Below the pieces are notes generated by a model. That model made no database searches. It had not been told where the DNA came from and was given only the letters and a program-made list of their open reading frames with translations. Source: Euwallacea fornicatus (taxonomy: Eukaryota; Arthropoda; Insecta; Coleoptera; Curculionidae). Taken from it: a stretch of 64,000 nt of DNA. Below are positions 40,019 to 52,500 of this stretch, piece by piece. Position numbers and translations under genes: made by a program. The stretch is from positions 1,116,001 to 1,180,000 of the forward strand of contig NW_027096012.1 of assembly GCF_040115645.1 (NCBI RefSeq), given 5' to 3'. Position 1 is the stretch's first letter; every line of letters begins with the position of its first letter.

Positions 40019-41952
40019 TGTGTTTGAGCACATAAAGTACAATTTTTCTTGGAAATTCAACAAGATGCATCATGATGTATTGTGACATCTTCAAAATCTT
40101 GTCGAGCTACTTAATTTGACACTTTGTTTAACAAATTTGGTCCATATTTGCCGAAGTTACCGAGCTTCAAAGTTTGAAAAGTCACAAAATATGTGTGTTT
40201 GAGCACATAAAGTACTATTTTTCTTGGAAGTTCAACAAGATGCAATCATGATGTGTTATGTCATTTTAAAGATGTCGTCGAGCTGATTAATTTGACACAT
40301 TGTTTAACAAATTTGGTCCACATTTGCCGAAGTTACCGAGCTTCAAAGTTTGAAAAGTCACAAAATATGTGTGTTTGAGCTCATAAAGTACTATTTTTCT
40401 TGGAAGTTCAACAAGATGCAATCATGATGTGTTGTGTCATTTTAAAGATCTCATCGAGCTGATTAATTTGACACATTGTTTAACAAATTTGGTCCACATT
40501 TGCCGAAGTTACCGAGCTTCAAAGTTTGAAACGTCACAAAATATGTGTGTTTGAGCACATAAAGTACAATTTTTCTTGGAAGTTCAACAAGATGCAATCA
40601 TGATGTGTTGTGTCATTTTAAAGATGTCGTCGAGCTGAGTAATTTGACACATTGTTTAACAAATTTGGTCCACATTTGACGAAGTTACCGAGCTTCAAAG
40701 TTTGAAAAGTCACAAAATATGTGTGTTTGAGCTCATAAAGTACTATTTTTCTTGGAAGTTCAACAAGATGCATCATGATGTGTTGTGACATCTTCAAAAT
40801 CTTGTCGAGCTACTTAATTTGACACTTTGTTTAACAAATTTGGTCCACATTTGCCGAAGTTACCGAGCTTCAAAGTTTGAAAAGTCACAAAATATGTGTG
40901 TTTGAGCACATAAAGTACAATTTTTCTTGGAAGTTCAACAAGATGCAATCATGATGTGTTGTGTCATTTTAAAGATGTCGTCGAGCTGAGTAATTTGACA
41001 CATTGTTTAACAAATTTGGTCCACATTTGCCGAAGTTACCGAGCTTCAAAATTTGAAAAGTCACAAAATATGTGTGTTTGAGCACATAAAGTACTATTTT
41101 TCTTGGAAATTCAACAAGATGCAATCGTGATGTGTTGTGACATCTTCAAAATCTTGTCGAGCTACTTAATTTGACACTTTGTTTAACAAATTTGGTCCAC
41201 ATTTGCCGAAGTTACCGAGCTTCAAAGTTTGAAAAGTCACAAAATATGTGTGTTTGAGCACATAAAGTACTATTTTTCTTGGAAATTCAACAAGATGCAA
41301 TCATGATGTGTTGTGTCATTTTAAAGATCTCATCGAGCTGATTAATTTGACACATTGTTTAACAAATTTGGTCCACATTTGCCGAAGTTACCGAGCTTCA
41401 AAGTTTGAAACGTCACAAAATATGTGTGTTTGAGCACATAAAGTACTATTATTCTTGGAATTTCAACAAGATGCAATCATGATGTGTTGTGTCATTTTAA
41501 AGATCTCGTCGAGCTGATTAATTTGACACTTTGTTTAACAAATTTGGTCCACATTTGCCGAAGTTACCGAGCTTCAAAGTTTGAAAAGTCACAAAAGATG
41601 TGTGTTTGAGCACATAAAGTACAATTTTTCTTGGAAGTTCAACAAGATGCAATCATGATGTGTTGTGACATCTTCAAAATCTTGTCGAGCTACTTAATTT
41701 GACACTTTGTTTAACAAATTTCGTCCACATTTGCCGAAGTTACCGAGCTTCAAAGTTTGAAAAGTCACAAAATATGTGTGTTTGAGCACATAAAGTACAA
41801 ATTTTCTTGGAAGTTCAACAAGATGCAATCATGATGTGTTGTGTCATTTTAAAGATGTCGTCGAGCTGAGTAATTTGACACATTGTTTAACAAATTTGGT
41901 CCACATTTGCCGAAGTTACCGAGCTTCAAAATTTGAAAAGTCACAAAATATG
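40019..41952 (+). repeat. 11-monomer nested tandem repeat, unit 1
   Basis: This block of 1,934 bp is repeated at 41,953-43,886. Order: tgtattgtgac/tccatattt, gttatgtcat, gaaacgtcac, tttgacgaag, S, gagtaa L, caatcgtgatg, gaaacgtcac, tattattcttggaatttc, aatttcgtcc, acaaattttc. In giant unit 2 the corresponding repeat has a shorter period (52,139 to 53,721, 1,582 bp, nine monomers). Confidence 0.86.
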
Positions 41953-43886
41953 TGTGTTTGAGCACATAAAGTACAATTTTTCTTGGAAATTCAACAAGAT
42001 GCATCATGATGTATTGTGACATCTTCAAAATCTTGTCGAGCTACTTAATTTGACACTTTGTTTAACAAATTTGGTCCATATTTGCCGAAGTTACCGAGCT
42101 TCAAAGTTTGAAAAGTCACAAAATATGTGTGTTTGAGCACATAAAGTACTATTTTTCTTGGAAGTTCAACAAGATGCAATCATGATGTGTTATGTCATTT
42201 TAAAGATGTCGTCGAGCTGATTAATTTGACACATTGTTTAACAAATTTGGTCCACATTTGCCGAAGTTACCGAGCTTCAAAGTTTGAAAAGTCACAAAAT
42301 ATGTGTGTTTGAGCTCATAAAGTACTATTTTTCTTGGAAGTTCAACAAGATGCAATCATGATGTGTTGTGTCATTTTAAAGATCTCATCGAGCTGATTAA
42401 TTTGACACATTGTTTAACAAATTTGGTCCACATTTGCCGAAGTTACCGAGCTTCAAAGTTTGAAACGTCACAAAATATGTGTGTTTGAGCACATAAAGTA
42501 CAATTTTTCTTGGAAGTTCAACAAGATGCAATCATGATGTGTTGTGTCATTTTAAAGATGTCGTCGAGCTGAGTAATTTGACACATTGTTTAACAAATTT
42601 GGTCCACATTTGACGAAGTTACCGAGCTTCAAAGTTTGAAAAGTCACAAAATATGTGTGTTTGAGCTCATAAAGTACTATTTTTCTTGGAAGTTCAACAA
42701 GATGCATCATGATGTGTTGTGACATCTTCAAAATCTTGTCGAGCTACTTAATTTGACACTTTGTTTAACAAATTTGGTCCACATTTGCCGAAGTTACCGA
42801 GCTTCAAAGTTTGAAAAGTCACAAAATATGTGTGTTTGAGCACATAAAGTACAATTTTTCTTGGAAGTTCAACAAGATGCAATCATGATGTGTTGTGTCA
42901 TTTTAAAGATGTCGTCGAGCTGAGTAATTTGACACATTGTTTAACAAATTTGGTCCACATTTGCCGAAGTTACCGAGCTTCAAAATTTGAAAAGTCACAA
43001 AATATGTGTGTTTGAGCACATAAAGTACTATTTTTCTTGGAAATTCAACAAGATGCAATCGTGATGTGTTGTGACATCTTCAAAATCTTGTCGAGCTACT
43101 TAATTTGACACTTTGTTTAACAAATTTGGTCCACATTTGCCGAAGTTACCGAGCTTCAAAGTTTGAAAAGTCACAAAATATGTGTGTTTGAGCACATAAA
43201 GTACTATTTTTCTTGGAAATTCAACAAGATGCAATCATGATGTGTTGTGTCATTTTAAAGATCTCATCGAGCTGATTAATTTGACACATTGTTTAACAAA
43301 TTTGGTCCACATTTGCCGAAGTTACCGAGCTTCAAAGTTTGAAACGTCACAAAATATGTGTGTTTGAGCACATAAAGTACTATTATTCTTGGAATTTCAA
43401 CAAGATGCAATCATGATGTGTTGTGTCATTTTAAAGATCTCGTCGAGCTGATTAATTTGACACTTTGTTTAACAAATTTGGTCCACATTTGCCGAAGTTA
43501 CCGAGCTTCAAAGTTTGAAAAGTCACAAAAGATGTGTGTTTGAGCACATAAAGTACAATTTTTCTTGGAAGTTCAACAAGATGCAATCATGATGTGTTGT
43601 GACATCTTCAAAATCTTGTCGAGCTACTTAATTTGACACTTTGTTTAACAAATTTCGTCCACATTTGCCGAAGTTACCGAGCTTCAAAGTTTGAAAAGTC
43701 ACAAAATATGTGTGTTTGAGCACATAAAGTACAAATTTTCTTGGAAGTTCAACAAGATGCAATCATGATGTGTTGTGTCATTTTAAAGATGTCGTCGAGC
43801 TGAGTAATTTGACACATTGTTTAACAAATTTGGTCCACATTTGCCGAAGTTACCGAGCTTCAAAATTTGAAAAGTCACAAAATATG
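41953..43886 (+). repeat. 11-monomer nested tandem repeat, unit 2
   Basis: Second unit of the 1,934-bp tandem repeat, with each marker found exactly 1,934 bp downstream of its partner (tttgacgaag near 40,678 and 42,612; acaaattttc near 41,797 and 43,731). The next monomer at 43,887 leaves the pattern. Confidence 0.86.
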
Positions 43887-46800
43887 TGTGTTTGAGCACA
43901 TAAAGTACTATTTTTCTTGGAAATTCAACAAGATGCAATCGTGATGTGTTGTGACATCTTCAAAATCTTGTCGAGCTACTTAATTTGACACTTTGTTTAA
44001 CAAATTTGGTCCACATTTGCCGAAGTTACCGAGCTTCAAAGTTTGAAAAGTCACAAAATATGTGTGTTTGAGCTCATAAAGTACTATTTTTCTTGGAAGT
44101 TCAACAAGATGCAATCATGATGTGTTGTGACATCTTCAAAATCTTGTCGAGCTACTTAATTTGACACTTTGTTTAACAAATTTGGTCCACATTTGCCGAA
44201 GTTACCGAGCTTCAAAGTTTGAAAAGTCACAAAATATGTGTGTTTGAGCACATAAAGTACTATTTTTCTTGGAAGTTCAACAAGATGCAATCATGATGTG
44301 TTGTGTCATTTTAAAGATGTCGTCGAGCTGATTAATTTGACACATTGTTTAACAAATTTGGTCCACATTTGCCGAAGTTACCGAGCTTCAAAGTTTGAAA
44401 AGTCACAAAATATGTGTGTTTGAGCACATAAAGTACTATTATTCTTGGAAATTCAACAAGATGCAATCATGATGTGTTGTGTCATTTTAAAGATCTCGTC
44501 GAGCTGATTAATTTGACACTTTGTTTAACAAATTTGGTCCACATTTGCCGAAGTTACCGAGCTTCAAAGTTTGAAAAGTCACAAAAGATGTGTGTTTGAG
44601 CACATAAAGTACAATTTTTCTTGGAAGTTCAACAAGATGCAATCATGATGTGTTGTGACATCTTCAAAATCTTGTCGAGCTACTTAATTTGACACTTTGT
44701 TTAACAAATTTGGTCCACATTTGCCGAAGTTACCGAGCTTCAAAGTTTGAAAAGTCACAAAAGATGTGTGTTTGAGCACATAAAGTACAATTTTTCTTGG
44801 AAGTTCAACAAGATGCAATCATGATGTGTTGTGACATCTTCAAAATCTTGTCGAGCTACTTAATTTGACACTTTGTTTAACAAATTTGGTCCACATTTGC
44901 CGAAGTTACCGAGCTTCAAAGTTTGAAAAGTCACAAAATATGTGTGTTTGAGCACATAAAGTACTATTTTTCTTGGAAGTTCAACAAGATGCAATCATGA
45001 TGTGTTGTGTCATTTTAAAGATGTCGTCGAGCTGATTAATTTGACACATTGTTTAACAAATTTGGTCCACATTTGCCGAAGTTACCGAGCTTCAAAATTT
45101 GAAAAGTCACAAAATATGTGTGTTTGAGCACATAAAGTACTATTATTCTTGGAAATTCAACAAGATGCAATCATGATGTGTTGTGTCATTTTAAAGATCT
45201 CGTCGAGCTGATTAATTTGACACTTTGTTTAACAAATTTGGTCCACATTTGCCGAAGTTACCGAGCTTCAAAGTTTGAAAAGTCACAAAAGATGTGTGTT
45301 TGAGCACATAAAGTGCAATTTTTCTTGGAAGTTCAACAAGATGCAATCATGATGTGTTGTGACATCTTCAAAATCTTGTCGAGCTACTTAATTTGACACT
45401 TTGTTTAACAAATTTCGTCCACATTTGCCGAAGTTACCGAGCTTCAAAGTTTGAAAAGTCACAAAATATGTGTGTTTGAGCACATAAAGTACAATTTTTC
45501 TTGGAAGTTCAACAAGATGCAATCATGATGTGTTGTGACATCTTCAAAATCTTGTCGAGCTACTTAATTTGACACTTTGTTTAACAAATTTCGTCCACAT
45601 TTGCCGAAGTTACCGAGCTTCAAAGTTTGAAAAGTCACAAAATATGTGTGTTTGAGCACATATAACACTATTTTTCTTGGAAGTTCAACAAGATGCATCA
45701 TGATGTGTTGTGACATCTTCAAAATCTTGTCGAGCTACTTAATTTGACACTTTGTTTAACAAATTTGGTCCATATTTGCCGAAGTTACCGAGCTTCAAAG
45801 TTTGAAAAGTCACAAAATATGTGTGTTTGAGCACATAAAGTACTATTTTTCTTGGAAGTTCAACAAGATGCAATCATGATGTGTTGTGTCATTTTAAAGA
45901 TGTCGTCGAGCTGATTAATTTGACACATTGTTTAACAAATTTGGTCCACATTTGCCGAAGTTACCGAGCTTCAAAGTTTGAAAAGTCACAAAATATGTGT
46001 GTTTGAGCTCATAAAGTACTATTTTTCTTGGAAGTTCAACAAGATGCAATCATGATGTGTTGTGTCATTTTAAAGATCTCGTCGAGCTGATTAATTTGAC
46101 ACTTTGTTTAACAAATTTGGTCCACATTTGCCGAAGTTACCGAGCTTCAAAGTTTGAAGAGCCTCAAAAGATGTGTGTTTGAGCACATATAGTACTATTT
46201 TTCTTGGAAGGTCAACAAGATGCATCATGATGTGTTGTGACATCTTCAAAATCTTGTCGAGCTACTTAATTTGACACTTTGTTTAACAAATTTGGCCCAC
46301 ATTTGCCGAAGTTACCGAGCTTCAAAGTTTGAAAAGTCACAAAATATGTGTGTTTGAGCACATATAATACTATTTTTCTTGGAAGTTCAACAAGATGCAT
46401 CATGATGTGTTGTGACATCTTCAAAATCTTGTCGAGCTACTTAAATTGACACTTTGTTTAACAAATTTGGTCCACATTTGCCGAAGTTACCGAGCTTCAA
46501 AGTTTGAAAAGTCACAAAATATGTGTGTTTGAGCTCATAAAGTACTATTTTTCTTGGAAGTTCAACAAGATGCAATCATGATGTGTAGTGTCATTTTAAA
46601 GATCTCGTCGAGCTGATTAATTTGACACTTTGTTTACCAAATTTGGTCCACATTTGCCGAAGTTACCGAGCTTCAAAGTTTGAAAAGTCACAAAATATGT
46701 GTGTTTGAGCACATATAACACTATTTTTCTTGGAAGTTCAACAAGATGCATCATGATGTGTTGTGACATCTTCAAAATCTTGTCGAGCTACTTAATTTGA

Positions 46801-48981
46801 CACTTTGTTTAACAAATTTGGTCCATATTTGCCGAAGTTACCGAGCTTCAAAGTTTGAAAAGTCACAAAATATGTGTGTTTGAGCACATAAAGTACTATT
46901 TTTCTTGGAAGTTCAACAAGATGCAATCATGATGTGTTGTGTCATTTTAAAGATGTCGTCGAGCTGATTAATTTGACACATTGTTTAACAAATTTGGTCC
47001 ACATTTGCCGAAGTTACCGAGCTTCAAAGTTTGAAAAGTCACAAAATATGTGTGTTTGAGCTCATAAAGTACTATTTTTCTTGGAAGTTCAACAAGATGC
47101 AATCATGATGTGTTGTGTCATTTTAAAGATCTCGTCGAGCTGATTAATTTGACACTTTGTTTAACAAATTTGGTCCACATTTGCCGAAGTTACCGAGCTT
47201 CAAAGTTTGAAGAGCCTCAAAAGATGTGTGTTTGAGCACATATAGTACTATTTTTCTTGGAAGGTCAACAAGATGCATCATGATGTGTTGTGACATCTTC
47301 AAAATCTTGTCGAGCTACTTAATTTGACACTTTGTTTAACAAATTTGGTCCACATTTGCCGAAGTTACCGAGCTCCAAAGTTTGAAGAGCCTCAAAAGAT
47401 GTGTGTTTGAGCACATATAGTACTATTTTTCTTGGAAGGTCAACAAGATGCATCATGATGTGTTGTGACATCTTCAAAATCTTATCGAGCTACTTAATTT
47501 GACACTTTGTTTAACAAATTTGGCCCACATTTGCCGAAGTTACCGAGCTTCAAAGTTTGAAAAGTCACAAAATATGTGTGTTTGAGCACATAAAGTACTA
47601 TTATTCTTGGAAATTCAACAAGATGCAATCATGATGTATTGTGTCATTTTAAAGATCTCGTCGAGCTGATTAATTTGACACTTTGTTTAACAAATTTGGT
47701 CCACATTTGCCGAAGTTACCGAGCTTCAAAGTTTGAAAAGTCACAAAATATGTGTGTTTGAGCTCATAAAGTACTATTATTCTTGGAAATTCAACAAGAT
47801 GCAATCATGATGTATTGTGTCATTTTAAAGATCTCGTCGAGCTGATTAATTTGACACTTTGTTTACCAAATTTGGTCCACATTTGCCGACGTTACCGAGC
47901 TTCAAAGTTTGAAAAGTCACAAAATATGTGTGTTTGAGCTCATAAAGTACTATTTTTCTTGGAAGTTCAACAAGATGCAATCATGATGTGTTGTGTCATT
48001 TTAAAGATCTCGTCGAGCTGATTAATTTGACACTTTGTTTAACAAATTTGGTCCACATTTGCCGAAGTTACCGAGCTCCAAAGTTTGAAGAGCCTCAAAA
48101 GATGTGTGTTTGAGCACATATAGTACTATTTTTCTTGGAAGGTCAACAAGATGCATCATGATGTGTTGTGACATCTTCAAAATCTTATCGAGCTACTTAA
48201 TTTGACACTTTGTTTAACAAATTTGGCCCACATTTGCCGAAGTTACCGAGCTTCAAAGTTTGAAAAGTCACAAAATATGTGTGTTTGAGCACATATAATA
48301 CTATTTTTCGTGGAAGTTCAACAAGATGCATCATGATGTGTTGTGACATCTTCAAAATCTTGTCGAGCTACTTAATTTGACACTTTGTTTAACAAATTTG
48401 GTCCACATTTGCCGAAGTTACCGAGCTTCAAAGTTTGAAAAGTCACAAAATATGTGTGTTTGAGCTCATAAAGTACTATTTTTCTTGGAAGTTCAACAAG
48501 ATGCAATCATGATGTGTAGTGTCATTTTAAAGATCTCGTCGAGCTGATTAATTTGACACTTTGTTTACCAAATTTGGTCCACATTTGCCGAAGTTACCGA
48601 GCTTCAAAGTTTGAAAAGTCACAAAAGTTCTGTGTTTGAGCATATAAAGTACTATTATTCTTGGAAATTCAACAAGATGCAATCATGATGTATTGTGTCA
48701 TTTTAAAGATCTCGTCGAGCTGATTAATTTGACACTTTGTTTAACAAATTTGGTCCACATTTGCCGAAGTTACCGAGCTTCAAAGTTTGAAGAGCCTCAA
48801 AAGATGTGTGTTTGAGCACATATAGTACTATTTTTCTTGGAAGTTCAACAAGATGCATCATGATGTGTTGTGACATCTTCAAAATCTTGTCGAGCTACTT
48901 AATTTGACACTTTGTTTAACAAATTTGGCCCACATTTGCCGAAGTTACCGAGCTTCAAAGTTTGAAAAGTCACAAAATATG

Positions 48982-49533
48982 TGTGTTTGAGCACGTAAAG
49001 TACTATTTTTCTTGCAAATTCAACAAGATTCAATAATGATGTGTTGTGGCATCTTCAAAATCTCGTCCAGCTGATTAATTTGGCACTTTGTTTAATAAAT
49101 TTGGTCCTCATTTGCCGAAGTTATCGAGCTTCAAAGTTTGAAGAGTCTGAAAAGTTGTGTGTTTGAGCACGTAAAGTACTATTTTTCGTGGATTTTCAAC
49201 ATGATGCAATCATGATTTGTTGTGACATCTTAAATATCTCGTCGAGCTGATTAATTTGACACTTCGTTTAACAAATTTGGTCCTCATTTGCCGAAGTTAT
49301 CGAGCTTCAAAATTTGAAAAGTCTCAAAAGATGTGTGTTTGAGCACATAAAGTACTATTTTCCTTGGAAATGCTACAAGATGCAATCATGATGTGGTGTG
49401 ACATCTTAAAGATCTCGTCGAGCTGATTAATTTGACACTTTGTTTAACAAATTTGGTCCTCATTTGCCGAGGTTATCAAGCTTCAAAGTTTGAATAGTCT
49501 CAAAAGTTCTGAGTTTGAGCACGTAAAGTACTA
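48982..49533 (+). repeat. Diverged monomer block, copy 1
   Basis: Three full monomers (starting 48,982, 49,158 and 49,334) and the head of a fourth (49,510) differ from the rest of the array at many positions. They share tcctcatttgccg, ttatc in place of ttacc, gtctcaaaag-like tails and gcacgtaaag heads. They also carry individual changes (caataatgatg, tttggcac, ttaataaatttgg, tggattttcaacatg, tttccttggaaatgc). They probably represent an older or less homogenised lineage captured inside the array. An unusual head, agttctgtgtttgagcat, occurs shortly before, near 48,628. Confidence 0.85.
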
Positions 49534-52500
49534 TTTTTCTTGGAAATTCAACAAGATGCAATCATGATGTGTTGTGTCATTTTAAAGATCTCGTCGAGCT
49601 GATTAATTTGACACTTTGTTTAACAAATTTGGTCCACATTTGCCGAAGTTACCGAGCTTCAAAGTTTGAAGAGCCTCAAAAGATGTGTGTTTGAGCACAT
49701 AAAGTACAATTTTTCTTGGAAGGTCAACAAGATGCATCATGATGTGTTGTGACATCTTCAAAATCTTATCGAGCTACTTAATTTGACACTTTGTTTAACA
49801 AATTTGGCCCACATTTGCCGAAGTTACCGAGCTTCAAAGTTTGAAAAGTCACAAAAGATGTGTGTTTGAGCACATAAAGTACAATTTTTCTTGGAAGTTC
49901 AACAAGATGCAATCATGATGTGTTGTGACATCTTCAAAATCTTGTCGAGCTACTTAATTTGACACTTTGTTTAACAAATTTCGTCCACATTTGCCGAAGT
50001 TACCGAGCTTTAAAGTTTGAAAAGTCACAAAATATGTGTGTTTGAGCACATAAAGTACTATTTTTCTTGGAAGTTCAACAAGATGCAATCATGATGTGTT
50101 ATGTCATTTTAAAGATCTCGTCGAGCTGATTAATTTGACACTTTGTTTAACAAATTTGGTCCACATTTGCCGAAGTTACCGAGCTTCAAAGTTTGAAGAG
50201 CCTCAAAAGATGTGTGTTTGAGCACATATAATACTATTTTTCTTGGAAGTTCAACAAGATGCATCATGATGTGTTGTGACATCTTCAAAATCTTGTCGAG
50301 CTACTTAATTTGACACTTTGTTTAACAAATTTGGCCCACATTTGCCGAAGTTACCGAGCTTCAAAGTTTGAAAAGTCACAAAATATGTGTGTTTGAGCAC
50401 ATAAAGTACTATTTTTCTTGGAAATTCAACAAGATGCAGTCGTGATGTGTTGTGACATCTTCAAAATCTTGTCGAGCTACTTAATTTGACACTTTGTTTA
50501 ACAAATTTGGTCCACATTTGCCGAAGTTACCGAGCTTCAAAGTTTGAAGAGCCTCAAAAGATGTGTGTTTGAGCACATATAGTACTATTTTTCTTGGAAG
50601 TTCAACAAGATGCATCATGAGGTGTTGTGACATCTTCAAAATCTTGTCGAGCTACTTAATTTGACACTTTGTTTAACAAATTTGGTCCACATTTGCCGAA
50701 GTTACCGAGCTTCAAAGTTTGAAGAGCCTCAAAAGATGTGTGTTTGAGCACATATAGTACTATTTTTCTTGGAAGTTCAACAAGATGCATCATGATGTGT
50801 TGTGACATCTTCAAAATCTTGTCGAGCTACTTAATTTGACACTTTGTTTAACAAATTTGGTCCACATTTGCCGAAGTTACCGAGCTTCAAAGTTTGAAGA
50901 GCCTCAAAAGATGTGTGTTTGAGCACATATAGTACTATTTTTCTTGGAAGTTCAACAAGATGCATCATGATGTGTTGTGACATCTTCAAAATCTTGTCGA
51001 GCTACTTAATTTGACACTTTCTTTAACAAATTTGGCCCACATTTGCCGAAGTTACCGAGCTTCAAAGTTTGAAAAGTCACAAAATATGTGTGTTTGAGCA
51101 CATATAATACTATTTTTCTTGGAAGTTCAACAAGATGCATCATGATGTGTTGTGACATCTTCAAAATCTTGTCGAGCTACTTAATTTGACACTTTGTTTA
51201 ACAAATTTGGCCCACATTTGCCGAAGTTACCGAGCTTCAAAGTTTGAAAAGTCACAAAATATGTGTGTTTGAGCACATATAATACTATTTTTCTTGGAAG
51301 TTCAACAAGATGCATCATGATGTGTTGTGACATCTTCAAAATCTTGTCGAGCTACTTAATTTGACACTTTGTTTAACAAATTTGGTCCACATTTGCCGAA
51401 GTTACCGAGCTTCAAAGTTTGAAGAGCCTCAAAAGATGTGTGTTTGAGCACATATAGTACTATTTTTCTTGGAAGGTCAACAAGATGCATCATGATGTGT
51501 TGTGACATCTTCAAAATCTTGTCGAGCTACTTAATTTGACACTTTGTTTAACAAATTTGGCCCACATTTGCCGAAGTTACCGAGCTTCAAAGTTTGAAAA
51601 GTCACAAAATATGTGTGTTTGAGCACATATAATACTATTTTTCTTGGAAGTTCAACAAGATGCATCATGATGTGTTGTGACATCTTCAAAATCTTGTCGA
51701 GCTACTTAATTTGACACTTTGTTTAACAAATTTGGTCCACATTTGCCGAAGTTACCGAGCTTCAAAGTTTGAAAAGTCACAAAATATGTGTGTTTGAGCA
51801 CATATAGTACTATTTTTCTTGGAAGTTCAACAAGATGCATCATGATGTGTTGTGACATCTTCAAAATCTTGTCGAGCTACTTAATTTGACACTTTGTTTA
51901 ACAAATTTGGCCCACATTTGCCGAAGTTACCGAGCTTCAAAGTTTGAAAAGTCACAAAATATGTGTTTTTGAGCACATATAATACTATTTTTCTTGGAAG
52001 TTCAACAAGATGCATCATGATGTGTTGTGACATCTTCAAAATCTTGTCGAGCTACTTAATTTGACACTTTGTTTAACAAATTTGGTCCACATTTGCCGAA
52101 GTTACCGAGCTTCAAAGTTTGAAAAGTCACAAAAGATGTGTGTTTGAGCACATAAAGTACAATTTTTCTTGGAAATTCAACAAGATGCATCATGATGTAT
52201 TGTGACATCTTCAAAATCTTGTCGAGCTACTTAATTTGACACTTTGTTTAACAAATTTGGTCCATATTTGCCGAAGTTACCGAGCTTCAAAGTTTGAAAA
52301 GTCACAAAATATGTGTGTTTGAGCACATAAAGTACTATTTTTCTTGGAAGTTCAACAAGATGCAATCATGATGTGTTATGTCATTTTAAAGATGTCGTCG
52401 AGCTGATTAATTTGACACATTGTTTAACAAATTTGGTCCACATTTGCCGAAGTTACCGAGCTTCAAAGTTTGAAAAGTCACAAAATATGTGTGTTTGAGC

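Larger units (their letters stand above)
38444..50563 (+). repeat. Giant repeat unit 1 (12,120 bp)
   Basis: This unit is followed directly by a second copy at 50,564. The offset to the second copy steps by whole monomers along the unit: 12,120 bp from 38,444 to about 41,636; 11,768 bp from about 42,128 to 45,470; 11,592 bp from about 45,647 to 47,300; and 12,472 bp from about 47,577 to the end. Between steps the sequence is almost identical by eye. Known private differences include aagtgcaatt (g at 45,315). Relative to unit 2 it has an extra aatttcgtcc monomer near 45,471 and lacks one round of a four-monomer repeat. Confidence 0.85.

Noticed and set aside
48982..49533. Transposable element or foreign insertion
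   Set aside because: The block aligns monomer for monomer with the satellite and keeps the same period and orientation. It is diverged satellite, with no terminal repeats or target-site duplication.
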